Shown here one piece after another: positions 1 through 8,393 of a stretch of 64,000 nucleotides of DNA. A model generated the notes under the pieces. The model ran no database searches, was not told where the DNA came from, and was given only the letters and a program-made list of their open reading frames with translations. The DNA comes from Amnibacterium kyonggiense (GTDB taxonomy: Bacteria > Actinomycetota > Actinomycetes > Actinomycetales > Microbacteriaceae): positions 620,001 through 684,000 of the forward strand of contig NZ_SOAM01000001.1 in NCBI RefSeq assembly GCF_004364555.1, written 5' to 3'. A program made the position numbers and the translations under genes. Numbering within the stretch: position 1 is the first letter of the stretch; every line of letters begins with the position of its first letter.

Positions 1-509
1 TCGTCGCCCGGCTGCTCGGCGCCCTCGGCGGCGTCACCGGCGCACTCGTGCGCACCACGGTCGCCGTCACCCGCATCCGCGCGGGGGAGGCCGCGAACGT
101 CCTGGCCGCGGAGGGCACCGCCGAGCTGAACGTCCGCATCGCGCCCGGCGACGACGTGCAGGGCGTGCTCGCCCGGCTGCGGCGCATCGTGCGCGACCCG
201 GCCGTCGAGGTCGAGCTGATCGCCGGCGACGAGCCCGCGCCGCTGTCGCGCGCGCACGGGCCGGCGTGGGACCGCGTCGCCGCCGCGGTCGCTGCGGCCT
301 ACCCGGACGCCCTCCCGGTGCCGTACGTCATGGTGCAGGCGAGCGACGCCCGCCACTTCTCGGGACTGGGCGCGGACGTCTACCGCTTCATGCCGTTCGC
401 GATCACCGCGGAGGAGCTCGCGGCCATCCACGGCGCCGACGAGCGGGTCTCCGTGGCGGCGCTGGACGCGGCGATCGCCTTCCACCGCGCCCTCCTCACC
501 GCCGGCTGA
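1..509 (+). CDS. M20-family metallopeptidase, C-terminal part
   Basis: The frame is open from the first base, so the 5' part lies outside the window. What remains is about 168 residues: the end of the inserted dimerisation domain (segment NVRIAPGDDV) and the C-terminal half of the catalytic domain. The late IHGADERVSV segment matches the HGxxE region of M20 peptidases, whose His is a metal ligand. The family includes carboxypeptidases, dipeptidases and amidohydrolases of cytoplasmic peptides; the substrate cannot be told here. An in-frame GTG at 48 is internal to the domain and is not the start. A GCCGAT/ATCGGC inverted repeat (542-558) follows the stop. Confidence 0.8.
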   Translation, partial: VARLLGALGGVTGALVRTTVAVTRIRAGEAANVLAAEGTAELNVRIAPGDDVQGVLARLRRIVRDPAVEVELIAGDEPAPLSRAHGPAWDRVAAAVAAAYPDALPVPYVMVQASDARHFSGLGADVYRFMPFAITAEELAAIHGADERVSVAALDAAIAFHRALLTAG

Positions 510-583
510 CGGCCCCTTCGCCCGGCCACCGAATCGGACCCGCCGATCCCGAATCGGCTGCGCGAGGGCATGGCCCGACACCT

Positions 584-705
584 GCCCCCTGCACTGGGGC
601 GCCTCCCTTTGGGTATTCCTGGCCGTGCAGGCCGTTTCCTAGCCTGAGGTCCCCGGGAGGACTCCGGGACCCGACGCCGCACGGCGTCGTGCGGAAGGAG
701 CGAGC
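584..705 (+). promoter_or_regulatory. Putative promoter and leader of the pilus cluster
   Basis: A TAGCCT -10-like box lies at 640-645 with only a poor -35 match. The inferred leader of about 55 nt contains a perfect 8-bp inverted repeat, CGACGCCG/CGGCGTCG (672-689), ending six bases before the ribosome-binding site AAGGAG (695-700). The hairpin could affect access to the pilB start. A weaker GCCCC/GGGGC repeat (584-600) lies upstream of the -10 box. Promoter strength and start site are not shown by the sequence. Confidence 0.4.
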
Positions 706-2229
706 ATGTCGATCATCACGCCGAACGGCGCGAACGTCTTCGGCGCGCCCTTCGTGGAGATCCTCGAGTACCCGATCGACCGCGAAGCGGCGGTCAGCGT
801 CTCGGCCAATCTCTGCCGGCGCCACAAGCTGCTTCCCATCGGGCGCGAGGGCGGGACGCTCATCGTCGCGATGGCGGACCCGAACGACATCCTTGCCCTC
901 GACGACGTCTCCGCCGCCACCCGGCTCCGCATCCGTCCCGTGCTCGTGGACGCGAAGGACCTCGCGACCGCGATCGACCGCTACCACCGCGCGGACGACG
1001 AGCTCACGGACCTCTCGAACGCGCTGCAGGACCAGAGCGAGCTCACCTCCGTCGACCAGGTCGCCGAGGACGAGGACGACGCGCCGATCGTCCGGTTCGT
1101 GAACCTGCTCATCTCGCAGGCGATCCAGGACCGCGCCTCCGACATCCACATCGAGCCCGGCGAGGGCTCGCTCCGCGTCCGGTACCGCATCGACGGCGTG
1201 CTGAAGGAGGTGCAGTCGGTCTCGAGCTCCATCCAGAGCGGCGTGCTCTCCCGCCTGAAGATCATGGCCGAGCTCGACATCTCGGAGCGTCGCAAGCCGC
1301 AGGACGGCCGCATCTCGGTCATGCACCAGGGGCGGAAGATCGACCTCCGCGTCGCGACCCTGCCGACCGTCTACGGCGAGAAGATCGTCATGCGGATCCT
1401 GGACTCGTCCGGGTCCGCCAAGAACATCGCGGACCTGAACATGATGGGCCGCAACTTCGAGGCCTTCAAGAACGCGTACTCGCGCCCGAACGGCATGATC
1501 CTCGTCACCGGTCCCACGGGGTCCGGCAAGTCGACGACGCTCTACACGGCGATCCAGGAGGTCGCGAAGCCGACCGTCAACGTGATCACGGTCGAGGACC
1601 CGGTGGAGTACCGGATGGCCGGCATCAACCAGGTGCAGATCAACGCGAAGGCCGGGCTCACGTTCGCGTCCGCGCTGCGCTCCATCCTGCGGTCCGACCC
1701 CGACGTCGTGCTGATCGGTGAGATCCGCGACCACGAGACCGCGCAGATCGCCGTCGAGGCCGCCCTCACCGGCCACCTCGTCATGTCGACCCTGCACACG
1801 AACGACGCGCCGTCCGCGGTGACGCGCCTCGTCGAGATGGGCATCGAGCCCTACCTCGTCGGCTCCGCGCTCGTCGGCGTCGTCGCCCAGCGCCTCGCGC
1901 GCCGGCTCTGCGACAAGTGCAAGCAGCCCACCACCTACGACGAGGACTACCTCGCGCGCATCGGCCTGCTGATCGAGGAGGACGAGGAGGTCTTCGTGCC
2001 CGTCGGCTGCTCGCACTGCGCGAACACCGGCTACCGCGGCCGCATCGCGATCCACGAGGTCATGACCGTGACCGAGGAGATCGAGCGCCTCACCGTCCAG
2101 CGCTCCTCCGCCAGCGAGATCAGCCGCACCGCCCTGCAGCAGGGGATGCTCTCGCTCCGCATGGACGGCTGGAACAAGGTCTGCGCCGGCCTCACCTCGA
2201 TCGAAGAAGTCCTCCGCGTCGCCGTCTAG
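706..2229 (+). CDS. pilB: Type IV pilus assembly ATPase PilB
   Basis: 507 residues, GspE/PilB family. This cytoplasmic hexameric ATPase powers pilin polymerisation at the inner side of the membrane. The N-terminal domain (about 1-120) is shorter than in proteobacterial PilB. The motor domain has Walker A GPTGSGKST (269-277), Walker B VVLIGEIRD (334-342) and the His-box STLHTNDAP. A four-cysteine zinc site (C402, C405, C435, C438) is typical of assembly rather than retraction ATPases. Start chosen at ATG 706 for the AAGGAG five bases upstream. First gene of a co-directional cluster running to pilO. Confidence 0.95.
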   Translation: MSIITPNGANVFGAPFVEILEYPIDREAAVSVSANLCRRHKLLPIGREGGTLIVAMADPNDILALDDVSAATRLRIRPVLVDAKDLATAIDRYHRADDELTDLSNALQDQSELTSVDQVAEDEDDAPIVRFVNLLISQAIQDRASDIHIEPGEGSLRVRYRIDGVLKEVQSVSSSIQSGVLSRLKIMAELDISERRKPQDGRISVMHQGRKIDLRVATLPTVYGEKIVMRILDSSGSAKNIADLNMMGRNFEAFKNAYSRPNGMILVTGPTGSGKSTTLYTAIQEVAKPTVNVITVEDPVEYRMAGINQVQINAKAGLTFASALRSILRSDPDVVLIGEIRDHETAQIAVEAALTGHLVMSTLHTNDAPSAVTRLVEMGIEPYLVGSALVGVVAQRLARRLCDKCKQPTTYDEDYLARIGLLIEEDEEVFVPVGCSHCANTGYRGRIAIHEVMTVTEEIERLTVQRSSASEISRTALQQGMLSLRMDGWNKVCAGLTSIEEVLRVAV

Positions 2230-2269
2230 CGACCGGCCCACCGCTCCACCCGAACCGACTGGAATCCCC

Positions 2270-3433
2270 GTGAACGCCACCAGCACCGCCGATCCGATCA
2301 CCCTGCTGAACCGCGCGCTCGCCCACGTGGTCGAGCAGGGCGGCTCGGACCTCCACATCGCCGCCGGGCGCACGCCGGCCGTGCGCCTGCGCGGCGCGCT
2401 GCAGCCGGTCGACGCGGTCGGCGTGTGGGACCACGACGACGTCGAGCGCATCCTCTCGGCCGCGATGACCGAGAAGCAGCGGAAGACCTTCGTGGAGGAG
2501 CTCGAGCTCGACTTCGCGTACACGCTCTCCGCCGAGAGCCGCTTCCGCGTGAACGTCTACCAGCAGCGCGAGCACTGGGGCGCGGCCTTCCGGCTCATCC
2601 CGACCGAGATCAAGACGCTCGAGCAGCTCGGCCTGCCCGAGTCGATCGGCGAGTTCGCCGACCTCCCCCGTGGCCTGGTGCTCGTCACCGGCCCGACCGG
2701 TTCCGGCAAGTCGACGACCCTCGCCGCGCTGATCGACCGCGCGAACGAGACCCGCGCCGACCACATCATGACGGTCGAGGACCCGATCGAGTTCGTGCAC
2801 CAGAGCAAGCGCTCCCTGGTGAACCAGCGCGAGGTCGGCGCCGACACGCAGAGCTTCGAGGCCGCCCTCAAGCACGTCCTGCGTCAGGACCCGGACATCA
2901 TCCTGCTCGGCGAGCTCCGGGACCTCGAGTCGATCTCGGTCGCGCTGACCGCCGCGGAGACCGGCCACCTCGTGTTCGCGACCCTGCACACCTCGGACGC
3001 CCCGCAGTCGATCGATCGCATCGTCGACGTGTTCCCCGCGTTCCAGCAGCAGCAGGTGCGCATGCAGCTCTCGCTCGTGCTCCAGGGTGTCGTCTGCCAG
3101 ACGCTCGTCCCCACCGCGGACGGCAAGGGCCGCACGGTCGCCGTCGAGGTCCTCAAGATCACGCCGGCCGTCGGCAACCTGATCCGCGGCGCGAAGACGA
3201 GCCAGATCGTGACCGCGATGCAGACGGGTTCCTCGCTCGGCATGCAGACGATGGACCAGCACCTCGCGGCGCTCGTATCGGACGGCACCATCACGCTCGA
3301 GGCGGCCGAGGGCAAGGCCCACGACGTCGAGACGATGCGCCAGCTCGTGACGACGCCGCGCTTCGCGCAGCAGTCGAACGACTTCTTCAGCATGGGCTCG
3401 ATGGCCGCTCCGACCGGCATGGGCGGCTTCTGA
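2270..3433 (+). CDS. pilT: Type IV pilus retraction ATPase PilT
   Basis: 387 residues. The PilT family disassembles the pilus and drives twitching motility. The protein has a PAS-like N-terminal domain with GGSDLHI (24-30), Walker A GPTGSGKST (141-149), Walker B IILLGELRD (210-218) and no zinc tetracysteine. The stretch AVGNLIRGAKT (300-310) corresponds to the AIRNLIRE motif required for PilT retraction, so retraction rather than a second assembly ATPase is the best reading. The C-terminus is Met/Gly-rich. GTG start, 40 nt after pilB; its TGA overlaps the ATG of pilC by one base. Confidence 0.93.
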   Translation: MNATSTADPITLLNRALAHVVEQGGSDLHIAAGRTPAVRLRGALQPVDAVGVWDHDDVERILSAAMTEKQRKTFVEELELDFAYTLSAESRFRVNVYQQREHWGAAFRLIPTEIKTLEQLGLPESIGEFADLPRGLVLVTGPTGSGKSTTLAALIDRANETRADHIMTVEDPIEFVHQSKRSLVNQREVGADTQSFEAALKHVLRQDPDIILLGELRDLESISVALTAAETGHLVFATLHTSDAPQSIDRIVDVFPAFQQQQVRMQLSLVLQGVVCQTLVPTADGKGRTVAVEVLKITPAVGNLIRGAKTSQIVTAMQTGSSLGMQTMDQHLAALVSDGTITLEAAEGKAHDVETMRQLVTTPRFAQQSNDFFSMGSMAAPTGMGGF

Positions 3434-4695
3434 TGGCCGGCTCCGCCGTCGCGCAGAAGGGCGGCGCCCGGGCGGCGAACAAGGAGTTCGCCTATCGCGC
3501 GCGGAACGCCGAGGGCAAGATCGTCAAGGGGGCCTTCGACGTGCCGACCGAGGCGGCCGCGGCGAGCCGATTGCTCAGCATGGGCCTGTCGCCGGTCAGC
3601 ATCGCGGAGAAGGAGGTGGGGTCCGGCCTCAACAAGGAGATCTCCCTCGGCTTCCTCTCCAAGGGCATCAAGACCACCCATCTCGCGGTCGCGACCCGTC
3701 AGCTCGCCACGATGACGAACTCCGGCCTCGCGCTCCTCCGCGCCGTCACGGTGGTCGCGGACCAGACCGAGAACGAGAAGCTGCAGGCGCTGCTCCATGA
3801 CGTGGCTCGCGACATCGAGACGGGCAACTCGTTCTCCGACTCCCTCGCGAAGCACAAGGAGATCCCGCTCATCATGGTGAGCATGCTGCGCGCCGGTGAG
3901 GCGGGCGGCTTCCTGGACATCGCGCTGGCGGCCGTCGCGACGACCTTCGAGAAGGAGGCGAAGCTCAAGGCGACCATCAAGTCCGCGATGACCTATCCGG
4001 CCGCGGTCCTCGGGATCGCCGTCATCGCGGTCGTCGCGATGCTGCTGTTCATCGTTCCCATCTTCAAGAAGATGTTCGAAGGCTTCGGCAAGGCGCTTCC
4101 GCTGCCGACGCAGATCCTGGTCGACATCTCCGACAACATGGTGTGGATCATCCCCACCGCCATCGTGCTCATCGTCACGCTCACGGCACTGTGGCGGGCG
4201 AAGAAGGACGCGGACGCGGTCCGACGCGTCGTGCACCCCCTGCTGCTCAAGTTCCCGATCTTCGGGCCGCTCATGGGCAAGGTCGCCATCTCCCGCTTCG
4301 CGCGCAACCTCGCCAACATGACGCACGCCGGGGTGCCCCTGCTCCGCGCATTGCAGATCGTCGGTCAGGCGTCCGGCAACTGGGTCATCGAGCAGACCGC
4401 GAACCGCGTTGCCGAGTCGATCCGCCTCGGCGGCTCGATGGCGGAGCCGCTCTCTGAGGAGAAGATCTTCCCCGCGATGGTCGTGCAGATGGTGGCCGTC
4501 GGCGAGGAGTCCGGCTCTGTCGATGTGATGCTCGGCAAGGTCGCGGACTTCTACGACGACGAGATCGAGGCAACCTCCGCCGCACTGACCTCGCTCATCG
4601 AGCCACTGCTCATCTGCGTCCTCGGTGTCGTCGTGGGAGGCATGGTCGTCGCCCTGTACATGCCGATCTTCAGCATCGCCAGCGCCGTCCACTGA
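3433..4695 (+). CDS. pilC: Type IV pilus platform protein PilC
   Basis: 420 residues, GspF/PilC family, the polytopic membrane platform that couples PilB and PilT to the growing pilus. Two GspF repeats are visible (about 80-210 and 285-415). Hydrophobic membrane segments lie near 188-210, 236-254 and 393-413. The N-terminal segment EFAYRARNAEGKIVKG is the usual PilC opening. ATG overlaps the pilT stop (TGATG), indicating translational coupling. Normal length for the family. Confidence 0.95.
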   Translation: MAGSAVAQKGGARAANKEFAYRARNAEGKIVKGAFDVPTEAAAASRLLSMGLSPVSIAEKEVGSGLNKEISLGFLSKGIKTTHLAVATRQLATMTNSGLALLRAVTVVADQTENEKLQALLHDVARDIETGNSFSDSLAKHKEIPLIMVSMLRAGEAGGFLDIALAAVATTFEKEAKLKATIKSAMTYPAAVLGIAVIAVVAMLLFIVPIFKKMFEGFGKALPLPTQILVDISDNMVWIIPTAIVLIVTLTALWRAKKDADAVRRVVHPLLLKFPIFGPLMGKVAISRFARNLANMTHAGVPLLRALQIVGQASGNWVIEQTANRVAESIRLGGSMAEPLSEEKIFPAMVVQMVAVGEESGSVDVMLGKVADFYDDEIEATSAALTSLIEPLLICVLGVVVGGMVVALYMPIFSIASAVH

Positions 4696-4706
4696 GCAGG
4701 GTCGCA

Positions 4707-5141
4707 ATGGGAGACGCGCGGCACCGCCGCGACAGGTTCGACGCAGGGTTCACCCTGATCGAGCTCGTCGTCGTCATCATGATCATCGGGATCCTCGTCG
4801 GCGTCTCGGCGCCGAGCTACGTCGGGCTCGTGAAGGGCGTGCGGGAATCCGCGACCCAAGCCGACCTCGGGAGCGATCGATCGGCGCTCGTCGCTTACGG
4901 GATCGACAGCAACGGCGTCTTCCCGCAGAAGTCGAACCTGGACACGTCGACCGGATCCCTGCTCGCCGGCTACGGGTGGCAGAAGTCGATGGAAACGCAG
5001 CAGCTCGACTACTTCCCGAGCGTCACGAGGACCAGCTGGTGCCTGCAGGGCACGAGCGTCACGGGCACCGTCTTCCGTGTTTCCCCGCGGAATCCCACAC
5101 TTGCGGGCACCTGCTCCGCGCTCGGTGAATCGAACTACTAG
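4707..5141 (+). CDS. Type IV prepilin (minor or alternative pilin)
   Basis: 144 residues with a class III signal: a 14-residue basic leader ending in Gly14, then FTLIE with Glu at +5, followed by a hydrophobic helix. PilD is expected to cut after Gly14 and methylate Phe15. The soluble part has two cysteines (C112, C136), probably a disulphide. The stretch around WCLQGTSVTGTVFRV closely resembles the WCLAAQSVTGNIFTV region of the next pilin, so the two are paralogues. It starts 11 nt after pilC and is followed by a strong terminator, so it shares the pilBTC transcript; that suggests a less abundant product than pilA. Confidence 0.88.
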   Translation: MGDARHRRDRFDAGFTLIELVVVIMIIGILVGVSAPSYVGLVKGVRESATQADLGSDRSALVAYGIDSNGVFPQKSNLDTSTGSLLAGYGWQKSMETQQLDYFPSVTRTSWCLQGTSVTGTVFRVSPRNPTLAGTCSALGESNY

Positions 5142-5164
5142 CGCTTTCGTGCCGCCCGAGACGC

Positions 5165-5205
5165 ACACCCCCCGTTCCGTCACCGGAACGGGGGGTGTTT
5201 CGTTC
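5165..5205 (+). terminator. Strong intrinsic terminator after pilBTC-pilin
   Basis: A perfect 15-bp stem (5165-5179 with 5184-5198) around a TCAC loop, followed by TTTCGTTCGT. The stem contains six consecutive GC pairs. It should separate the pilBTC-prepilin transcript from the pilA transcript. Confidence 0.85.
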
Positions 5206-5276
5206 GTGCGCGGGCGTGTCGGCCGGCTTCATCCTCGGAGTGCGGAGATCGAAGGGGTCCCGTGCAATGAGGCACC

Positions 5277-5374
5277 GAAATGCGTGCACCCCGGCCTGGG
5301 GGCATTTCTTTTTTGAAATACCCCCGCTCGGGGTCTGCTATTCCCTTTTCCATTTCCATATCTTTTGGATATGG
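5277..5374 (+). promoter_or_regulatory. pilA leader with alternative hairpins
   Basis: An AT-rich island in a GC-rich genome. Hairpin A pairs GAAATGC (5277-5283) with GCATTTC (5302-5308), with a GTGCA bulge, an inner CCCC/GGGG stem, and a run of six T right after it: an intrinsic-terminator shape. Hairpin B pairs GGGGG (5298-5302) and ATTTC (5304-5308) with GAAAT (5315-5319) and CCCCC (5321-5325), looping out the T run. A and B share 5298-5308 and cannot coexist. Two smaller stems follow: CCCC/GGGG (5322-5333) and CCATATC/GATATGG (5356-5374). Alternatively TTGAAA (5313-5318) and TGCTAT (5336-5341), 17 nt apart, could be a promoter. No known riboswitch aptamer was recognised. Confidence 0.5.
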
Positions 5375-5440
5375 CCTTTCCGGCGTATCCGGGACGGCTG
5401 CTCCACCACTCCACATCCTGAAACGGAAAACGAACCCGTC

Positions 5441-5947
5441 ATGTCCATCACCACCGCCCTTTCGGCCCGACGCGACGCCCTGCGCGACCGCGAGGCCGGC
5501 TTCACGCTCATCGAGCTCCTGGTCGTCGTCCTGATCATCGGCATCCTCGCCGCGATCGCGATCCCGGTGTACCTCGGTGTGCAGAACAACGCGAAGGACA
5601 CCGCCGTCAAGTCGGACCTCGTCAACATGAAGACGGCGCTCATCGCCGTCTCCGCCAACAACTCCGGCGGCGCCGTCACGAACGTGGCTCAGAGCGCGAT
5701 CACCGCTCCGCTCACCGCGACCGCGACGGTCACCGGTGCGACGAGCCAGCAGGACCTCGTCGCTCTCGGCTGGTCGCGCAGCAGCCAGGAGAAGGTCAAC
5801 CCCTTCTTCTCCGCGGGTAACACCACCGCCACCGCCGGCAAGTGGTGCCTCGCCGCGCAGAGCGTCACGGGCAACATCTTCACCGTCACCTCGGGCGGCT
5901 CGGTCACGCAGTCGACCGGCACCACCCTCACCTGCACGGTCGGCTGA
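5441..5947 (+). CDS. pilA: Major type IV pilin candidate PilA
   Basis: 168 residues. A 20-residue leader ends at Gly20, then FTLIE with Glu25 (+5), a long hydrophobic helix and a Thr/Ser/Ala-rich globular part. Cysteines C136 and C165 probably form the C-terminal disulphide loop of type IVa pilins. The frame is open well upstream, but ATG 5441 gives a leader of normal length. The gene is isolated by a terminator and its own long AT-rich leader, and a stable hairpin follows it; this is the usual arrangement for the most abundant subunit. The role as major pilin is inferred from this context. Confidence 0.88.
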   Translation: MSITTALSARRDALRDREAGFTLIELLVVVLIIGILAAIAIPVYLGVQNNAKDTAVKSDLVNMKTALIAVSANNSGGAVTNVAQSAITAPLTATATVTGATSQQDLVALGWSRSSQEKVNPFFSAGNTTATAGKWCLAAQSVTGNIFTVTSGGSVTQSTGTTLTCTVG

Positions 5948-5970
5948 CCTCAGCCGCCGCGTACCTCGAA

Positions 5971-6000
5971 CGGGCGGTCGGGCTTCGGCCCGGCCGCCCG
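5971..6000 (+). promoter_or_regulatory. Intercistronic hairpin after pilA
   Basis: A 13-bp stem (5971-5983 with 5988-6000, one G-T pair) capped by TTCG. No T tract follows, so it is more likely a partial terminator or mRNA-stabilising stem than a full stop. It would favour pilA over the downstream minor pilins. Confidence 0.6.
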
Positions 6001-6048
6001 CTCGGGCGCTCCACCCCCGACCTCTCCTCACGAACCGCGAAGGACGAC

Positions 6049-7371
6049 GTGAACGCGCGACTGACTGGTGGCCGCAAGGCCGCCGATGAGGGCTTCACGC
6101 TCATCGAGGTCCTCGTCGCGCTCCTCGTCTTCGCCATCATCAGCACCGGCATCCTCGCGGGCATCACGACGATCGTGCAGATGACGAACGACAACCGCTC
6201 GCGAGTGACCGCGGCGAACCTCGCGTCGCAGGAGCTCGACACGGTCCGCGCGACATCGGACACCTACACGGTGCAGTCCGCGCCGAAGCGCTCCATCCCG
6301 GTCGACGGCCGCACCTACTGGCTGACCCGGACCGTGACCTGGGTCTCCTCGGAGGGCACCAGCGTCTCCTGCAACAGCTCGACCAACCTCTTCTTCCTCC
6401 ACGTGAACATCCGAGTCACATGGGAGGGGATGTCGTCCGGCGACAAGGGCGTCCAGGACGACACCATCCTCGCGCCGGCCGACGGCAGCACGAACAGCTC
6501 CCTCGGGGCGATCGCCGTCTCCGTCGTCGGGTTCGAGGGCCAGCCCGTCTCCGGCATCGCCATCACCGTCAATGTCGCGACCGGCGGCCCCGGTGAGTCG
6601 CCGGCCGCCTCGAAGCCGACGACCGCGGACGGGTGCACCTACGCGAACGGCGTGAAGCCGGGCAACTACGTCGTCTCGATCTACAAGTCCGGCTACCGGG
6701 ATCAGGCCGGGGCGACGAACCCGTCCAAGAACGTGACCGTCAGCGCAGGGGCGACCAGTTCCGTCCAGTTCGTGTACGACCAGGCGGGCACGATCAACGT
6801 CCTCTTCACGGACGGGACGTCCGCGACCACCGCGGCCATTCCCGCCGCGTTGCCGGTGAACTACACCTCCGGTGGCGCCACCTACAGCGTCATGGGACTC
6901 CTCGCCGGCCTGTTCCCGAATGCCTACGACGTCACCGCCGGCACCGCGAAGTCGGGCTCGAAGACCTGCGCAGCGATCGATCCGTCCGCGTGGGTCGCTG
7001 CAAACGTCAACGGGGTCTCGCTCAAGGCCGGCGTCACATCCACGGTCAACTCGCTCGTGAACGTGTCATCGACCGTGAAGGTGCCGCTCGGCGTCGTGAA
7101 CGTCTACGCGCCGGCCGGGTCGACACTGACCGCGATCCAGACGACGCCCCAGGGCGCCGGAAACCCCGGTTGCGACGTCCGCAGCAAGCTCACCTACTCG
7201 ATAAGCGGCAATGGATCGTGGGTCGCGCTCGCGCTGCCGTACGGCTCCTGGACCATCTCCGCGGACGGCGTGCCCCTGGCTGCCGGTGCGCTCCAGGTCG
7301 TGACGAATGCTGCACTGCCCGGAGTGTCCAGCGACGGCACCGTCACGCTCGACCCGAGGAAGGCCGGATGA
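6049..7371 (+). CDS. PilV-like minor prepilin with Ig-type repeats
   Basis: 440 residues. The short leader ends at Gly15 before FTLIE (Glu20 at +5) and a hydrophobic helix, so it is a PilD substrate. After the pilin-like region (to about 145) come domains resembling carboxypeptidase-regulatory or CNA-B beta-sandwiches (about 150-255), with the typical xVKPGNYVVSIYKSGY pattern, and a further beta-rich, Ser/Thr/Val-rich region. Such large minor pilins may sit at or near the pilus tip and could contact surfaces; that is inference. GTG 6049 was chosen because earlier starts would make an over-long leader. Its TGA overlaps the next ATG (ATGA). Confidence 0.8.
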   Translation: MNARLTGGRKAADEGFTLIEVLVALLVFAIISTGILAGITTIVQMTNDNRSRVTAANLASQELDTVRATSDTYTVQSAPKRSIPVDGRTYWLTRTVTWVSSEGTSVSCNSSTNLFFLHVNIRVTWEGMSSGDKGVQDDTILAPADGSTNSSLGAIAVSVVGFEGQPVSGIAITVNVATGGPGESPAASKPTTADGCTYANGVKPGNYVVSIYKSGYRDQAGATNPSKNVTVSAGATSSVQFVYDQAGTINVLFTDGTSATTAAIPAALPVNYTSGGATYSVMGLLAGLFPNAYDVTAGTAKSGSKTCAAIDPSAWVAANVNGVSLKAGVTSTVNSLVNVSSTVKVPLGVVNVYAPAGSTLTAIQTTPQGAGNPGCDVRSKLTYSISGNGSWVALALPYGSWTISADGVPLAAGALQVVTNAALPGVSSDGTVTLDPRKAG

Positions 7372-8393
7372 ACGCGCTCGATCGGCTGCGTCAGGGCAGG
7401 AGTGGAGAGGACGGGTTCACGCTCGTCGAGCTGCTCGTCACGATGCTCATCACCGGCATCGTCCTGTCGATGATCGGGGTCTTCTTCGCGAACATCTCCC
7501 GACTCACCAGCTGGTCGGGGAAGGACCGCGACGCGACCGGTCAGGCGGCGCTGGCCCTCGACGCGGTCCGAGCGGTCGTCCGCGTCGCCACCAACGTCCC
7601 GAAGTCCACGACGGAGACCTACTGGGCGATCCAGTACGGCACGCCCACGCAGCTGCAGATCATCGCCTACTCGAACACCTCCGTCAGCGACTCCGCTCCG
7701 GTCCTCGTGACCTTCAACCTCGGCTCCGACGGCACCTTCACCGAGCAGCGGCAGGCGGCGACGATGTCCCCGCTCACCGGCTTCTACGCGTTCAACGGGT
7801 CGGTGACGAAGACCACCATCGCGAACGGCTTCGTCGCATCGGGCGCCGAGACTCCCTTCTTCCAGTACCTCGACCAGTCGTTCAAGCCACTGAACGCGTC
7901 GCCGAAGCTGAGCGACGCGGATCGGCAGAACAACGTGACGCTGATCCGCGTCACCACGACGCTGGACCCGACCACCGCAGGCGGGCCTGACGGCAAGGTC
8001 ATCGTCACGAGCTCCATCGGCATGCCCAACCTCGACCGCGACGTGGTGGCGACGGCGTCCGTCCCCAACCTGCCCACGCCGACCGAGACGCCCACACCGA
8101 CGCCGACGGTCACGAAGTCGAGCAGCGCTCCCGCTGCGTCGCCGACGCCGACGACCGGGGCCAGCTCGGGCGGCTCGGGCACCGGAACGGGGACCGGATC
8201 GGGCCCCGGCACGGGCCCGGGCACGTCGACCCCGACGACCGGGACCGGTGGTGGCGGCACGGGATCCACCGGTGGCGGTAGTGGAACCAGCACGCCGGCT
8301 CCGTCCTCCTCGTCGCCGAAGCCGACCGCAACGGCGACCCCGACTCCGAAGCCGACTGCAACGGCCAAACCTCCGGTGGTGATCGACCAGTGA
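7368..8393 (+). CDS. PilW-like minor prepilin with low-complexity tail
   Basis: 341 residues. The leader ends at Gly16, followed by FTLVE (Glu21 at +5) and a hydrophobic helix. Residues up to about 225 form a PilW/GspJ-like pilin domain. The last 110 or so residues are almost entirely Thr, Pro, Ser and Gly, with TPTPTP and GTGTG repeats, like a cell-wall-spanning or O-glycosylated linker. A tail of this kind is unusual for a minor pilin. Overlaps its neighbours by 4 nt upstream and 1 nt downstream, so it is translationally coupled. Confidence 0.78.
   Translation: MNALDRLRQGRSGEDGFTLVELLVTMLITGIVLSMIGVFFANISRLTSWSGKDRDATGQAALALDAVRAVVRVATNVPKSTTETYWAIQYGTPTQLQIIAYSNTSVSDSAPVLVTFNLGSDGTFTEQRQAATMSPLTGFYAFNGSVTKTTIANGFVASGAETPFFQYLDQSFKPLNASPKLSDADRQNNVTLIRVTTTLDPTTAGGPDGKVIVTSSIGMPNLDRDVVATASVPNLPTPTETPTPTPTVTKSSSAPAASPTPTTGASSGGSGTGTGTGSGPGTGPGTSTPTTGTGGGGTGSTGGGSGTSTPAPSSSSPKPTATATPTPKPTATAKPPVVIDQ

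Noticed and set aside
266-1102. Plus-strand frame spanning the peptidase-pilB junction
   Set aside because: It overlaps two well-supported genes in another frame and encodes Arg/Pro-rich nonsense.
5267-5440. Aromatic-rich leader peptide, as in amino-acid attenuators, upstream of pilA
   Set aside because: The frame has no stop and simply runs into pilA; Phe, Trp and Tyr codons follow from the AT-rich composition. No ribosome-binding site precedes the ATG at 5267.
5210-5440. c-di-GMP riboswitch controlling pilA
   Set aside because: Expected by analogy with pilin genes in other bacteria, but the conserved GEMM core elements were not found; only simple hairpins are visible.
8041-8390. CRISPR or tandem-repeat array
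   Set aside because: The repetitiveness comes from Thr/Pro/Gly codons of the PilW-like tail; there are no regular repeats with spacers.
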